Assembly (NCBI GenBank): GCA_005784505.1
Contig: VCAZ01000054.1
Coordinates: 1,398,501-1,462,500 of the forward strand
Direction: 5' to 3'
DNA from: Bagarius yarrelli
Taxonomy: Eukaryota; Chordata; Actinopteri; Siluriformes; Sisoridae
Length of the DNA: 64,000 nt
The notes below the pieces were generated by a model. The model had not been told where the DNA came from. It saw only the letters and a program-made list of their open reading frames with translations, and did not search any database. Positions within the stretch are counted from its first letter, which is position 1, and each line of letters begins with the position of its first letter. Shown in pieces: positions 1 to 11,999 of this stretch. The position numbers were made by a program, and so were the translations under genes.

Positions 1-74
1 GTGTCAAACAGTTTAGTCACTCACTTTAAAAAGGTGCCAAACAGTTAACTCAATCACTCTACAGAAGTGTCAGA
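1..74. repeat. Left arm of 64-bp minisatellite
   Basis: Degenerate copies of the same unit that forms the longer array at 936-1495 (key words CAGTTAACT, CACTCTACAG and AGTGT). The array is interrupted by a retroelement fragment from about 80 to 905. The unit probably continues off the left edge of the window. Confidence 0.65.
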
Positions 75-79
75 ATGGC

Positions 80-905
80 AACTTACTCACCTGGGTGCTC
101 TCTGAGGAGAGCCGGGCCATCATCATGACCAAGGCCAGGTGGATACCGAGACAAGGGACACTCTGCACTGGGGAGAGTTTGCTCCTTTCCCAGTTGGCCT
201 AAAGTCCCAATTAGGCAAGGTGGTGGAGCACTCCTTCAAGTCTACAGCCATGAACCAATCACGGGCCCTTAAGCATGCTAGCATGCGCCTGAGAGTCAGC
301 ATTTTGGACAGGAACCTGTGAAGGGCCTGGTTCAGCCTCCTCAGATTCAGTACAGGCAGATGCACCACCCTTTTGTGGGTACAATGAATACAGGCTGTAA
401 AATCTCTGCTTCACCTTGGCCCGAGGGACATGCTCAATCGCGTCCTGCCGAAGAGGGGGCACGACCTCTGCTTGTAAGACAGTAGCACTTTTGTCTAAAG
501 AATGCCCCTGAACTTGGGCAGGCGCCTGACGAACTGAATCATGTAGCCGAGCCAAATTGTCTTAAGGAGCCACTGGGAGGCACTGGAAAGACTCCCCCGA
601 GCCTCCATATACCTCATCAGCAGTTTTTCGCAGACACACTCGAAGTACCGCAGGTGGGATTTGCTGTAGCTGACTGGGGAAGAAGCGGTGGTAGGCTGAA
701 CCCCATGCATCGAGTAGAGTGAGCAGCTGGACCCCGGTGGCCGGTCCAGCTGAGCAAGGAGACCAATACTCAGACTGGAACTGATGCCAGGTTCCAGCAA
801 GATACTGACTATACTGACTGGGTGCACCATCTTGGAAGTTTGACTCAGTAAAGAAGGAATTGCTCTTTTTTGACAAACGGGGAAGCATTCGACTAGTCCG
901 CAACC
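80..905 (-). mobile_element. DIRS-type retrotransposon fragment (reverse transcriptase N-terminal part), decayed
   Basis: Translated on the - strand, broken frames carry reverse-transcriptase landmarks in the right order. About 555-370 reads a 'VLQAEV..L..DAIEHVP' block followed by a degraded 'GFYS..F..PKKGG' block. About 368-200 reads 'LNLRRLNQALHRF', 'KMLTLRRMLAC' and 'DWFMAVDLK'. The arrangement resembles the RT of DIRS/Ngaro tyrosine-recombinase retrotransposons of fish (family knowledge; a gypsy-like origin is less likely). At least three frames are needed, there is no catalytic YxDD block, and neither element end is seen, so this is a dead internal fragment. It splits the 64-bp minisatellite. 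Confidence 0.6.
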
Positions 906-935
906 TCTTCCTCAGTCCTACAGGACTCTACAGGA

Positions 936-1495
936 ATATTGAACAGTTAACTTGCTCACTCTAAAGAAGTGTTGAACAGTTTACTTTCTCACTCTACAGG
1001 TGTGTAGAAGTTAACTCACTCACTCTAAAAGAGTGTCGAACAGTTAACTTACTCTACAGGAGTGTAGAAGGTAACTCACTTACTGTACAGGAGTGTTGAA
1101 CAATTAACTCACTCACTACAGGAGTGTCAAACAGTTAACTTACTCTCTCTACAGGAGTGTAAAAGGTAACTTACTGTACAGAAGTGTTGAGCAGTTAACT
1201 TACTCTCTCTACAGGAGTGTAGAAGGTAACTTACTTACTGTACAGGAGTGTTGAGCAGTTAACTTACTCTCTCTACAGGAGTGTAGAAGGTAACTTACTT
1301 ACTGTACAGGAGTGTTGAGCAGTTAACTTACTCTTTCTACAGGAGTGTAGAAGGTAACTTACTTACTGTACAGGAGTGTTGAGCAGTTAACTTACTCTCT
1401 CTACAGGAGTGTAGAAGGTAACTTACTTACTGTACAGGAGTGTTGAGCAGTTAACTTACTCTCTCTACAGGAGTGTAAAACAGTTAATTGTACAG
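936..1495. repeat. 64-bp minisatellite
   Basis: Tandem units with a period of 64 bp (for example units starting at 1226 and 1290) built from two related half-units, one containing TACTGTACAGGAGTGTTGAG and one containing CTCTCTACAGGAGTGTAGAA. The last four or five copies are nearly identical, while those before about 1150 are degenerate. No coding potential. Confidence 0.9.
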
Positions 1496-1614
1496 CATTT
1501 GCAGCTGCTCAGGTCATGTGATTTTCCTCTTTAAACAGATTCAGCACCAGCTCAAGTGGAGGTGGACAAAATGAGAAATGAATGATGACATTCATCACAT
1601 CCACAAAGCACTGT

Positions 1615-1646
<32 letters not shown>

Positions 1647-2265
1647 CACGCACACACACACACGGCTACGTGCTCACTGGTGGCATCTCTAATAGTGTTC
1701 TTTGTTCCCTAATACCCTATCTCTTTTTTCCTTTCTTTTAATCTTTCATCAGTGTATCCGCATCTTTCACTCTTATGCTGCCATCAGTCTTTCTGTGTCT
1801 CTAGCTTTTATTTAGGTTTTATTTTCTCTTTTTTGTCTGTCTCTCTTTCATTCTGAATATGTAGCATTTCTTTATTCTGAGCTTTTGTTTGCTTTGTTTC
1901 ACTCACACACATACAAGCATACCACACACACACACACACACACACACATGCACACCCAGGATTAGTGCTAATTGTATGCAGGACGTATCATTGACTCGAA
2001 ACACGTTTAGTGTAAGTAAAACAGAGCAACAATGCAGCTTTAAACAGTACCTTCACCCACTGACAGGACAGGGACACAAAGACACAGAAACACTCAAACC
2101 CTAAGAGATAAAGGCACTGAGAGACACAGACTCTGAGAGACAAAGACAGTGAGAAAAATGCTCTTTCTACAGAATTCCTACACATGATTTTGTTGAACAC
2201 CAACCTAATGAGGAACCTTTACTTTTAAATGTTTAGTTCTGCTTAAAGACATTACAGTTAAAAAT

Positions 2266-2317
<52 letters not shown>

Positions 2318-2417
2318 AAGTCAGAGTCAGAGAGAGGAAGAGACAGAGAGAGACTGAAATCTGCACCTGTTCTGTGTGTGTGTTTGTTCATGTGACTGTG
2401 ATGTTCAGTGTGTGTGT

Positions 2418-2483
<66 letters not shown>

Positions 2484-3059
2484 TCATGTGATTAAAACAA
2501 AGGGCATCGCTTTTCATTAGCATACGCTGATCCCTTTCTCTGTCGCTCCCTTTCTCCTTTTTATCCATCTGTTTTTTTTAACTCCTTTTAACGTCATTCA
2601 CTGTTAGTGTGTGTGTGTGAGTGGAAAAGTACTGGTGAATCTGAGTGCCCCTTCAAGTCTGCAAGCCCAATCCTTCATTTTCTGCTCTTTCCGTTCTGTT
2701 TTTCACATTTGTTTATTTTTTTTTCTCCTTTTTTCTTTTTTTGTCCTATTTCCCTGCCCTCCCTTTTATAATAATATTATTTCTGCTGTCCTTTTTCTTT
2801 GACACATGCACACACTGTACCAGTCTCTGCGCTTCTCCTATCCATTGCGACATTTGTTAACGGAAACTGACTGTAAGTTAAAGATCAGTGTCTGACACAC
2901 AGAGGGCACTGCTGCTCTCTCTCTGTCTCTCTTGCACACATAAACACACACTTCTGCTTTAGGTGTTGTGATGTTTCTACACACTAAATAAAATCATTTT
3001 AGTGTCGGTGGGTGGGTGTATAAGTTGATTACTTAGAATGATAAAACCTCCTGTGCGAG
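1496..3059. other. No gene seen; microsatellites
   Basis: Contains (CA)n at about 1616-1664 and 1923-1950, (GA)n at about 2273-2320 and a long (GT)n at about 2407-2483. The open frames here are translations of these runs or short low-complexity frames, with no family resemblance. Confidence 0.8.
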
Positions 3060-3492
3060 TGTGTGATTATAATGAGTGTGTGATCATGGTGAGTGTGTGA
3101 TTTTATTTAGTGAGTGTGTGTGATTTTAGTTAGTGTGTGATTATAGTGGGTGAATGTGTGGTTATAGTGTGTGTATGATTGTAGTAAGTGTGATTATTCT
3201 GTGTGATTATAGTGTGTGCATGATTATAGTGAGTGTGATTGTAGTGAGTGTGTGATTGTAGTGTGTGATTATAGTAAATGTGATTATAGTGAGCGTGTAA
3301 TTATAGTTTGTTTGCGTGTGATTATGGTGCGTGCATGATTGTAGTGTGCATGCATTATTATAGTAAGTGTGATTATAGTCAGTGTGCATGATTATAGTAT
3401 GTGTATAATTATACAGTAGTAAGTGTGATTATAGTAAGTATATGCTTAAAATGTGTTTGTATGATCATAGTAAGTTTGATTATAGAGAGTAA
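3060..3492. repeat. GTGTGATTATAGTGA minisatellite, left arm
   Basis: Degenerate tandem array of about 14-18 bp units combining GTGTG with ATTATAGT. The same motif in the same orientation resumes at 5586, beyond an inserted LINE. Its reverse complement forms the array at 14283-15215. Confidence 0.85.
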
Positions 3493-5585
3493 AGTCAGGT
3501 TTCCTTTATTTATATAGCACTATTAAAAATTGAGGAAAAAAAGACAATATTAAACATTCACTTATACACATTTTATTAATATCCATAAATTAAGAGTCCC
3601 CAACTAAGCAAGCCAGGGGCGACAGCGGAAGGGAACCAAAACTCCATCTGTGACAGAATGGAGCAAAAATCCTTGAGAGAAACCAGGCTCGCTGCGGTAA
3701 AGTTTCAGTGGTCTTGTCCGGATAGCCGTCTAGAAGACAAGATCATCACTGGGAAACTTATTGCCTCATTGTCTTCAAATGCTGATTCACCAACTGGGGT
3801 AGCAACGATGGTGTGCTCAAAGGGACAAAGAAACACGCATATGTTAGTGTAGATGCCATTAGACTTATGATATACAAATATATTGTGAGTTATTGGAGGT
3901 GTTCCCGGTTCCGGTTGACCTGATTATTGCAGTCTGACAATACTTTAACGGTGCTAGATAAGAAAAGGATCTGCCACCTGCAGTTGATTTTGTTATTCTA
4001 GGTTTTATCAGATTGTTTATCAGAGTTTTGAGAGCGCTGTGGACGTGGAGGACTATAACAGGATAAGAATTCACCAGGTACTGGGCTTATAAGTAATTAA
4101 CAAGATTTTTTAATCTATTCAATATTTATTAAAGATTTAGTGCAGTGTTGACAGAACCAGCTAATATGATCATACTTTTTGGTTCTAGTAAGACCTGTAG
4201 CTGCTGCGTTTTGGACCAACTGGAGTTTGTTTATTAGGCGTTCAGAACAACCAGCCAGTAAAGCAGTACAATAATCTAATCTTGAGGTCATGAACGCATG
4301 AACCAAATTTTCTGCATTTGACCTCGAGAGCATAGGTCGTAGTTTAGATATATTTTGAAGATGATAAAATGCATTTTTACAAATGCTGGAAATGTGGCTC
4401 TCAAAGGTAAGATTGCTGTCAAAAAGCACACCTAAGTTTCTGACTAACGATGAAGGGTTGACAGAGCAGCCATCAAGTGTTAGGCAGTGATTTAGATTAT
4501 TACAGCCAGAGGCTTTATGTCAGATAATTAACACCTCTGTTTTTTTAGGATTGAGCAATAAGAAATTATTTGTCATTCAGTTTTTATATCGACTATGCAT
4601 TCAGTTTTTCAAATCGGTAAGTTTCGGCAAAGAAATATATAGCGCATAGAGTGTCATCAGCATAGCAGTAAAAGCTAACACAATGTTTCCTAATAATATC
4701 TCCCAGAGGTAGCATGTAAAGTGTAAAAAGTAACGGTTCTAGAATTGAGCCTTGGGGTACTCCATACTGTACATGCGAGCGATATGATACCTTTTTATTG
4801 GCCGCTACAAACTGATGGCGGTTAGACAAATATGATTTAAACCATGCTAATGCACTTCCACTGATGCCAACCACGCTTTCTAATCTATTTAAAAGAATGT
4901 TGTGGTCAACAGTGTCAAACGCAGTACTGAGGTCCTATAGCACTAATAGGAAGAGACACCATTATAAGCTGAAAGCAGCAGGTCATTTGTAACTCTAATT
5001 ACAGCAGTCTCAGTACTATGATAGGATCTAAATCCTGACAGGAAATCCTCACAGATTGAATTTTTCTTTAAGAAGCAATTTAACTGTGAATATACTACCT
5101 TTTTATCTCTAATAGTATTGATTATAACAGTTCATAAAGTCAGCACTGCTGTGCTGTTGGGGACACCTGTTAATGCTTTATTTTTCGTTAATTTAGCCAC
5201 TGTTTTAAATAAATACCTGGGGTTGTGTTTGTTCTCTTCTAGGAGAGCAAGTAATCAGATCCAGCAGTTTTTAATGCTTTTCTGTAGGATAGGATACTTT
5301 CCCGCCATTCAACACAAAATACCTCTAGTTTCCTCCAACTGCGCTCTATTTTTCGGGCTGCTCTCTTTAAGTCAAGAGTGTTCATTATTCCATGGTGCCA
5401 AAATGTTTTCCTTAACCTTTCTTAGGCATAAACTGTAAAGAAAACAGTAGTAGAGTCTATATTTTCTATTACATTATCAAGTTTTTCCAAGCTATTGGAT
5501 ATGCTAGGAAATTGGGACCAATCAGGAACATACTTGAAACAGGAAGTAAAATTTATTTTAGCCATATTGAGTTTACACAAGACTA
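3493..5585 (-). mobile_element. L2/CR1-type LINE, 5'-truncated and decayed, antisense
   Basis: Read on the - strand, the copy runs from a linker region near 5580 to a 3' tail near 3495. At 4874-4593 an RT core block contains 'YGVPQGSIL' and the catalytic 'FYCYADDT'. At 4429-4115 the downstream block reads 'LFDSNLTFESHISS', 'HAFMTSRLDYCTALLAG' and 'NKLQLVQNAAATGLTRTKKYDHI'. At about 5420-5120 the linker typical of these elements is recognisable ('LLEENKHNPRYLFKTVAKL'). Frames are broken by stops and frameshifts, so no functional protein is expected. It lies inside a GTGTGATTATAG minisatellite. Confidence 0.85.
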
Positions 5586-5830
5586 AAGAGTGTGTGATTA
5601 TAGTGTGTGTATGCTTATGGTAATTGTGAATTATAGTAAGTGTGATTATAGTGAGTGTTATTATAGTGAGTGCCTGATTATAGTGTGTGATTATAGTGTG
5701 TGTGATCATATTAAGTGTGATTATTGTGGGTGTGTGATTACAGTAAGTGGGATTATAGAGTGTGTGATCCTTGTGTGTGATTGTAGTTAGTGTATACATG
5801 TAATGGGTGTGTGATGATATTGTGCAATTT
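5586..5830. repeat. GTGTGATTATAGTGA minisatellite, right arm
   Basis: Continuation, in the same orientation, of the array at 3060-3492, indicating that the LINE between them inserted into a pre-existing array. Confidence 0.8.
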
Positions 5831-6711
5831 TATTCACACACACACACACACACACAGACACACACACACACAGGAATGAAGGAAACGCAATGGAAAAAGA
5901 GAAAGCTCTTCAGCTGTAAGAGGCTTTGCAGCTTTAATCTTCCTTTTGCTCTCTTTATTGACCCCGTCGCAGATCAAAGTGCTCACCTTCTCTGCATTCG
6001 GCCTGTTAATTAGATGGATTAGTAGTAAATTGAGATTTGATTTGCTCCCTGCTGTGACACCGGTGGTGGTGAGAGACACAGGGGATTGTCAGAGGTCGAG
6101 TGCACTAGGACAAGGGTTAGAAAGGTGAAAGGCATTCAAGAGGTTTAAACCAGGGCTCTAGCTGAGAGAGAGAGAGAGAGTGAGAAAGAGAGAGAGAGAT
6201 GGGTGGGGTATAAGGGAGGTCTAGGGCACCAGACATGGTTTTGGGCGTCTGAAAAGAAATTATGAGGTGAAACAGAGAGAGAAAGGAAAGAGGCCCCGGA
6301 AACAGACGTTAATAGGCAGGCAAGAAACATTCCTCCCAAACAAAAAGCAGTGCCTCTCTCTCTCACTTTCTCTTTCTCTCTATATTTCTCTCTTTTTGTT
6401 TCTCTCTCTTTCTCTCTCTTCTGAGAGCTGATTTGAGCCGTTTGCCTGCCAGCTAACCCTCATATGGATGACACCAGTTACCCAGAGGAAGAATGGAATA
6501 GAACAAACAATGTTATTATTCCTTTATATGATTATTAAAAAACCCTTTTTACCTAACAAAGTAAAAGGGAGAAAATGAGACAGGAAAAGAGGGAGACAGC
6601 TGAGTCATTATGATGTGTGTATGTGTTTCATGGAAGCTTATTTTCAATGGAATTCCTATGTGTGTATGTGTGCTACAGCGGGTAAAAAGCAGATAAAACT
6701 TAAAAGACTCT
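5831..6711. other. No gene seen
   Basis: (CA)n at about 5836-5872, GA-rich stretches at about 6162-6200 and CT-rich 6355-6420. The rest is unremarkable AT-rich DNA. Confidence 0.7.
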
Positions 6712-6895
6712 GCTCAAAAAAATAAAGGGAACACTAAAATAACACATCTGAATGAATGAAATATTCTTATTAAATACTTTGTTCTTTACATAGTTGAATG
6801 TGCTGACAACAAAATCACACAAAAATTATCAATGAAAATCAAATTTATTAACCCATGAAGGTCTGGATTTGGAGTCACACTCAAAATTTGAGTTA
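6712..6895. mobile_element. Terminal fragment of a Tc1/mariner-like DNA transposon
   Basis: Begins CTGCTCAAAAAAATAAAGGG, the terminal inverted repeat of a very common fish Tc1/mariner-like element, and follows that element's left end ('TGAATGAATGAAATATTC', 'GGTCTGGATTTGGAGTCACA') for about 180 bp before the match dissolves. No transposase coding sequence or opposite terminus is present. The assignment is from memory of the family. Confidence 0.65.
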
Positions 6896-7762
6896 TTTTA
6901 TTTGAGATTATTTACAAATTATTTAAAATCATTTGATATTATTTAGGATTAATTAAAGATTATATATAATTTGAGATTATTTGAATTCGAGATTTATTCA
7001 AAATTATTTTAAGATAAATTCAAGATTTATTGGAGATTCATTTGAGATCATCTTTTTCTAAATGTAAAAAAGTTTTTTTTCTACATTCTAATAAATTTGC
7101 TCGATCTTTCGAGTAATTCCTCACTAATCCCCTTTAAACATTTAGCACTGTTCTGTTTACACACAAGATCAGCGCTCACTTTTACATCTGGAGTTCGATA
7201 ATTCAATGATGAATTATTTTCAGTGGAACAGGAAGCAGACAAACCTGAAAACTCTTCATTTCTCGCTGTCCAACAGGGAATTCAGCAGCATGACTAATTG
7301 GGTGAAACACATACCGCGGTCTCTTACCAAATGTCCTCCATTCATTGAGTGTCCATCAGAGACATGGCATCATTCCCACTGGTCTCCTTTCTCCAGAAGA
7401 ACAATGACGCAAATGACAGCAGCAGATTTCCTGTGACAGAGGAGTGAGCGAGAGAGCAAACACACTGATCACACCTACATCTTTACCCACATATTAACCA
7501 GAAACTAGCATCATCATCAGGAAGTCATCCCACCTGATAAACCATACAATCTCTCTTTAAGAGTAATATTTAAACACACACACACACTTGTCTGTATTAT
7601 ATCCTGTGTATTATTTTCTCTGTTATTTTTAAGGGATTCCTGACATTGGATCCAGATGTGCAGACACTTAAACTACAGAAACCGATTCTTTTGTCTGCTC
7701 CACCTGGAAAAGTGTAACATCACACACCATGCTAAAACCCATCTCATCTGCAAAGCTGTGTG

Positions 7763-7805
<43 letters not shown>

Positions 7806-7837
7806 CAATGCATAAAATACAGCATAAAATACAATAT

Positions 7838-7873
<36 letters not shown>

Positions 7874-8559
7874 CTGGTCTTTAAGAACATGACCTTGGTG
7901 TAAACCTGCTGTGGTTTAGATCAAGTCACTCACAGTCTGATGAAAACTTTCCTGCTCTCATGCTTCACCGAGGAGGAAAGCTTTCAACTCTTACACACAC
8001 ACACACACACACACACAAATTGTGAGCCTCAGCACTGTTAAAAGACAACATTTCTTTGTTAGACTGTAGTTGTGTGTGTGTGTTTTAGTATTTCTGCCTC
8101 ACTTTATCCCAAACACACCACATTCTGGTTTGTTCTGCAGATGTAAACATCTCCTGACCTTTGACTTCTGATCTTTTGCTCAGTGTCTCGTACATTATAG
8201 ATTTTATTTGCCATTAAGGGGTTGGGCTGAAAGACAGAACGATGAGAGCTTTGTATGATCGTTAAGTTCCTTGATGTCAACACAAAGCTTTAATGAGTAA
8301 CAGAGGAACATCTGGCATCCATCAGAGCGTCTCATAGAATTGCATTTTAAAAAAAACTGTGTAGATTCCCTTTAATGACGTTAAACACTTGAGTCATGAA
8401 AAAACTTCATAATTCACTGTGTAAACCGTTACTGTATCATTAAATTCAAACCAAAAACTCCATTCAGAATAAGCTGAAAAGTGATGAAGGCCAAGTTTAA
8501 TTAACATCAAACACAGTTTGAATAGTTGTCTAATAAATAGATTGAAACAGACATACTGT
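6896..8559. other. No gene seen
   Basis: AT-rich, with loosely repeated 'GAGATTATTT' words at about 6900-7050, an (AT)n run at about 7767-7801 and (GT)n at about 7841-7871. No coding signal recognised. Confidence 0.7.
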
Positions 8560-9262
8560 AACACACTGTAACACACACACACACATTGTAAAAGACACAC
8601 AGATACACTGTAACATGTAACATATACACTGAAACAGGCACACTGGAACCAAGATAAAACATAACACACTGTAACAAACAGAGTGATAGACACACCATGA
8701 GAGAAATATTGATTAAAACACACCGGAACAGGTACACTGTAACAAACACACTATAACTAACAGGCTGTAACAGACACTCTAAAACAAACACGCTATAACT
8801 AACAGGCTGTAACAAACACTCTAAAACAGAATGTAACATACACATTGTAACAGACACACTGTAACACACACATAACTTACTTACTGTAACAGACACAGTG
8901 TAACACACACACTGTAACAGACACACTAAAACAGATATGTTGTAACAGACAATTTTTGATTATTGATTAAAACACATCGAGGCAGGCAAACAGACAATCT
9001 AAGACAAACACACTATAACTAACAGGCTGTAACAAACACTTCGAAACAGACATGATGCAACATATACATTGAAACAGACACACTGTAACAGAAACATAAC
9101 TTACTTACTGTAACAGACGCACTGTAACATTCTGTAACAGACACGGTGTAACAGACACATTGTAAAAGATACACTGTAACAGACACACTGTAACAGACAC
9201 AATGTAACAGACACACTTTAACAGATACTGTGAAACAGATACGATGCGAAAGGCCAGTTTAA
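8560..9262. repeat. TGTAACAGACACAC minisatellite, left arm
   Basis: Degenerate tandem array of about 14-16 bp units (CACTGTAACAGACA and variants such as CTATAACTAACAGG). Long open frames rich in Cys, Val and Tyr on the - strand are translations of this array. The array resumes at 10867 beyond a LINE. Confidence 0.85.
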
Positions 9263-10373
9263 TAACATTGAGCAATGTGTAACATTGAGCAATGTGTGAA
9301 GGAAGTAAGAGAGTGGATGTTATGCAATTTCCTCTTGCTTAACCCTGACAAGACGGAGGTTCTGGTTCTAGGACCACAGGTAGCTAAAAGTAAGCTTCCT
9401 GATCACACCTTAACCCTAGACAGTCTTTCTGTTTCACCGAGTGCAACAGTAAAAGATCTGGGTGTGATTTTAGACTCCAATCTCTCATTTGAAGCCCATG
9501 TCGACAATATTAGCAGGATAGCGTTTTATCATCTCAGAAATATCGCTAAAATAAGAAATATCTTGTCACTTACTGATGCCGAAAAATTAGTTCATGCGTT
9601 TATCACATCCAGGCTGAATTACTGTAATGCTTTACTGTCTGGATGTTCAACTAGGTGCGTTAATAAACTTCAGCTAGTCCAGAACGCAGCAGCGAGAGTC
9701 CTCACTAAAACTAAAAGATACGAGCACATCACGCCAGTCCTATCCACACTGCATTGGCTCCCAGTGAGACACCGCATCGATTTTAAAATACTACTTTTAA
9801 CTTATAAAGCTCTAAATGGTCTCGCACCGCAGTACTTAAGCGAACTTCTAGTGTCTTACGTTCCGTCACGCCTACTTCGATCAAAGGATGCAGGCTGCCT
9901 GTCAGTACCGCGTATTATAAAAACTACAGCAGGGGGCAGAGCCTTTTCTTACAGGGCCCCAATGCTATGGAATAACCTTCCTATGTGTATGTTCAGGAAT
10001 CAGACACAGTCTCAGTGTTTAAAGTCCAGGTTAAAACGTACTACTTTATTTAATCAAGCATTTTGTATTGATTCCCCTTAGATAAAGGAGCAGATCCGGG
10101 GGACTCATGGGTGTTGAGTTTTATGGTGATCTGGTATGTTTATATGCTGTCTTCCCCTCTCTTATTGATCACGGTGTTGATGATGAGAGCGGCTGGTTGC
10201 TTAACATATAAGGGAGCCCTCATGTCTGTGTTTCCCTCTGGTTCTCCTTTTAGTTATGCTGACCTAGTTAGTCTTGCCGGAGTCCATCCTTGCACTCTAC
10301 ATTATTCATTTAATCACTCCAAACCGTGTGATTACATTGTCACTTAACTGTTTTCCTTCTTTTTGCTTTCCTT

Positions 10374-10412
<39 letters not shown>

Positions 10413-10866
10413 TGAGTTACATATGCCACAACGGAGCTGCCAGTGATCCAGACCCCATCCCCACCCCGGACCTTTTGGACCCTTCCCTGTGACCTGCCCC
10501 AGTGGATGATACATCACCAGGGTGACCTAGGATGTCCCACTTCGCCATAAAGACGTTCCAGCTGTTCTTTAAGGACTAACGATTTCAATTGTTCACACAC
10601 ACACACAATGTAACCACATAATCTCTGCTACTTGTTTTTTACCCAAATGAGGATGGGTTCTCTGTTGAGTCGGGTTCCTCTCAAGGTTTCTTCCTATCTC
10701 ATCTCAGGGAGTTTTTCCTTGCCACCGTCGCCCCCGGCTTGCTCATCAGGGACAAACTGATTTCTGTTTCATTTTATCTCATAATTTCTTCAACTGTGTA
10801 AAGCTGCTTTGTGACAATCACCAATGTAAAAAGCGCTATACAAATAAAACTGAATTGAATTGAATG
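9263..10866 (+). mobile_element. L2/CR1-type LINE, 5'-truncated, with long RT C-terminal frame and 3' tail
   Basis: A single open frame at 9275-10081 encodes the C-terminal part of a non-LTR retrotransposon reverse transcriptase: 'LNPDKTEVLVLGP', 'VKDLGVILDSNLSFEAHV', 'HAFITSRLNYCNALLSG', 'KLQLVQNAAARVLTKTKR', 'LHWLPVRHRIDFKILLL' and 'GGRAFSYRAPMLWNNLP'. It continues through a typical 3' region ('CTCAAGGTTTCTTCCT', 'AAAGCTGCTTTGTGACAATC', 'AAAGCGCTATACAAATAAA') into a (TTGAA)n-like tail near 10855. The frame is intact across 268 codons, which suggests a young copy, but the endonuclease domain and RT catalytic core are missing. It interrupts the TGTAACAGACAC minisatellite. A 17-bp direct duplication (9264-9280 and 9281-9297) lies at the 5' junction. 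Confidence 0.9.
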
Positions 10867-11066
10867 GATGTAACAGACAGACTGTAACAGATACTCTGAA
10901 ACAGACATGATGTAACAGACACTGACATAATACACCTTAGCAGACACTCTGAAACAGGACACTGTGACAGACACTCTGGAACCGATACTCTAAACAGAAA
11001 CTCTGAAACAGACAAACTGTAACACAACATTGTAACAATCATATTGTAACAGACAGTCACACACAC
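10867..11066. repeat. TGTAACAGACACAC minisatellite, right arm
   Basis: Same motif and orientation as 8560-9262, resuming immediately after the LINE tail. Ends in a short (CA)n run. Confidence 0.8.
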
Positions 11067-11827
11067 ACACACACACTGTACCTCACTGTTTTTTATAGCA
11101 TACAATGTAAACTGAGTAAATGAGTAATATGTAAAAGCTTCTGTCCACATGATTCACACAGCTTCAGTTTGCATCTACATGCTCAGTCCCACACTTTCAT
11201 CCAGCAGTGGAATTTTCATTTTTAAACTCCCACATACACATCATATCCACATACACACACAACATGTCATGGGTTAAGGGGTTTGTGTTTGTGAGTGTGG
11301 TGGTGTATTAAAATTGTGTAATAGTAATATTAGTAAAGGCTCTTACTTCATATGCTGGAAGTGTTTCAATTGTGTGTGTGTATGTGTGTGTGTGTGTGTG
11401 TGTGAGTGTGTGTCTGTGTGTGTTGGAGGGAGTTCCTTCAAATGTAATTTAGTCACTATTTTACACACACTTTGTACGTCACACAAATTAATCAGGAACT
11501 GCTGTGTGCCTGAAGCATTAACAAGCGGTACACATCTGTGTATGTGTGTGTGTGTGTTTATGTTTGTGTGTGATGTGTGTGTGTGTGTGTGTTTATGTGT
11601 TGTGTGTGATGTGTGTGTGTGCGTGTGTGTGTGTGTGTGTGTGTGGTAGCAGTTAAGCTAATCTTCATTAGGATACTAATTGTAAGCAGCAGGAAACACC
11701 TACACAAACCCCACCCTATGCACCCTAAACCACTCCCATATTCACCCCAAACACATGGCCTGAAACTTTTAAATGTTAGGGTCATGTTAGCGATTATCTT
11801 TAAAAACTGCAGTTTGACAAAGCAAAG

Positions 11828-11861
<34 letters not shown>

Positions 11862-11999
11862 TATCATGTAATAAGGTTGCAGAGATCTTCAAACCGCACA
11901 CTGAACTGATGTGTGTTTGTTCTGTGTTAATTTTTATTAAAAACTTTATAACACACCCTAATCAATAATTTACATACTCACTACACACACTCTATAATC
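11067..11999. other. No gene seen; TG/CA-rich
   Basis: (GT)n-rich tracts at about 11370-11415 and 11536-11644 and (CA)n at 11830-11860. Open frames here are dinucleotide translations. The last 60 bases ('CACTACACACACTCTATAATC') resemble the ATTATAG-type minisatellite and flank the next LINE. Confidence 0.7.

Noticed and set aside
936..1495. CRISPR-like array
   Set aside because: Contiguous 64-bp tandem units without unique spacers, in a vertebrate genome.
9275..10081. 268-codon + strand frame as a host gene
   Set aside because: Its motifs are those of a LINE reverse-transcriptase C-terminus and it runs into a LINE 3' tail.
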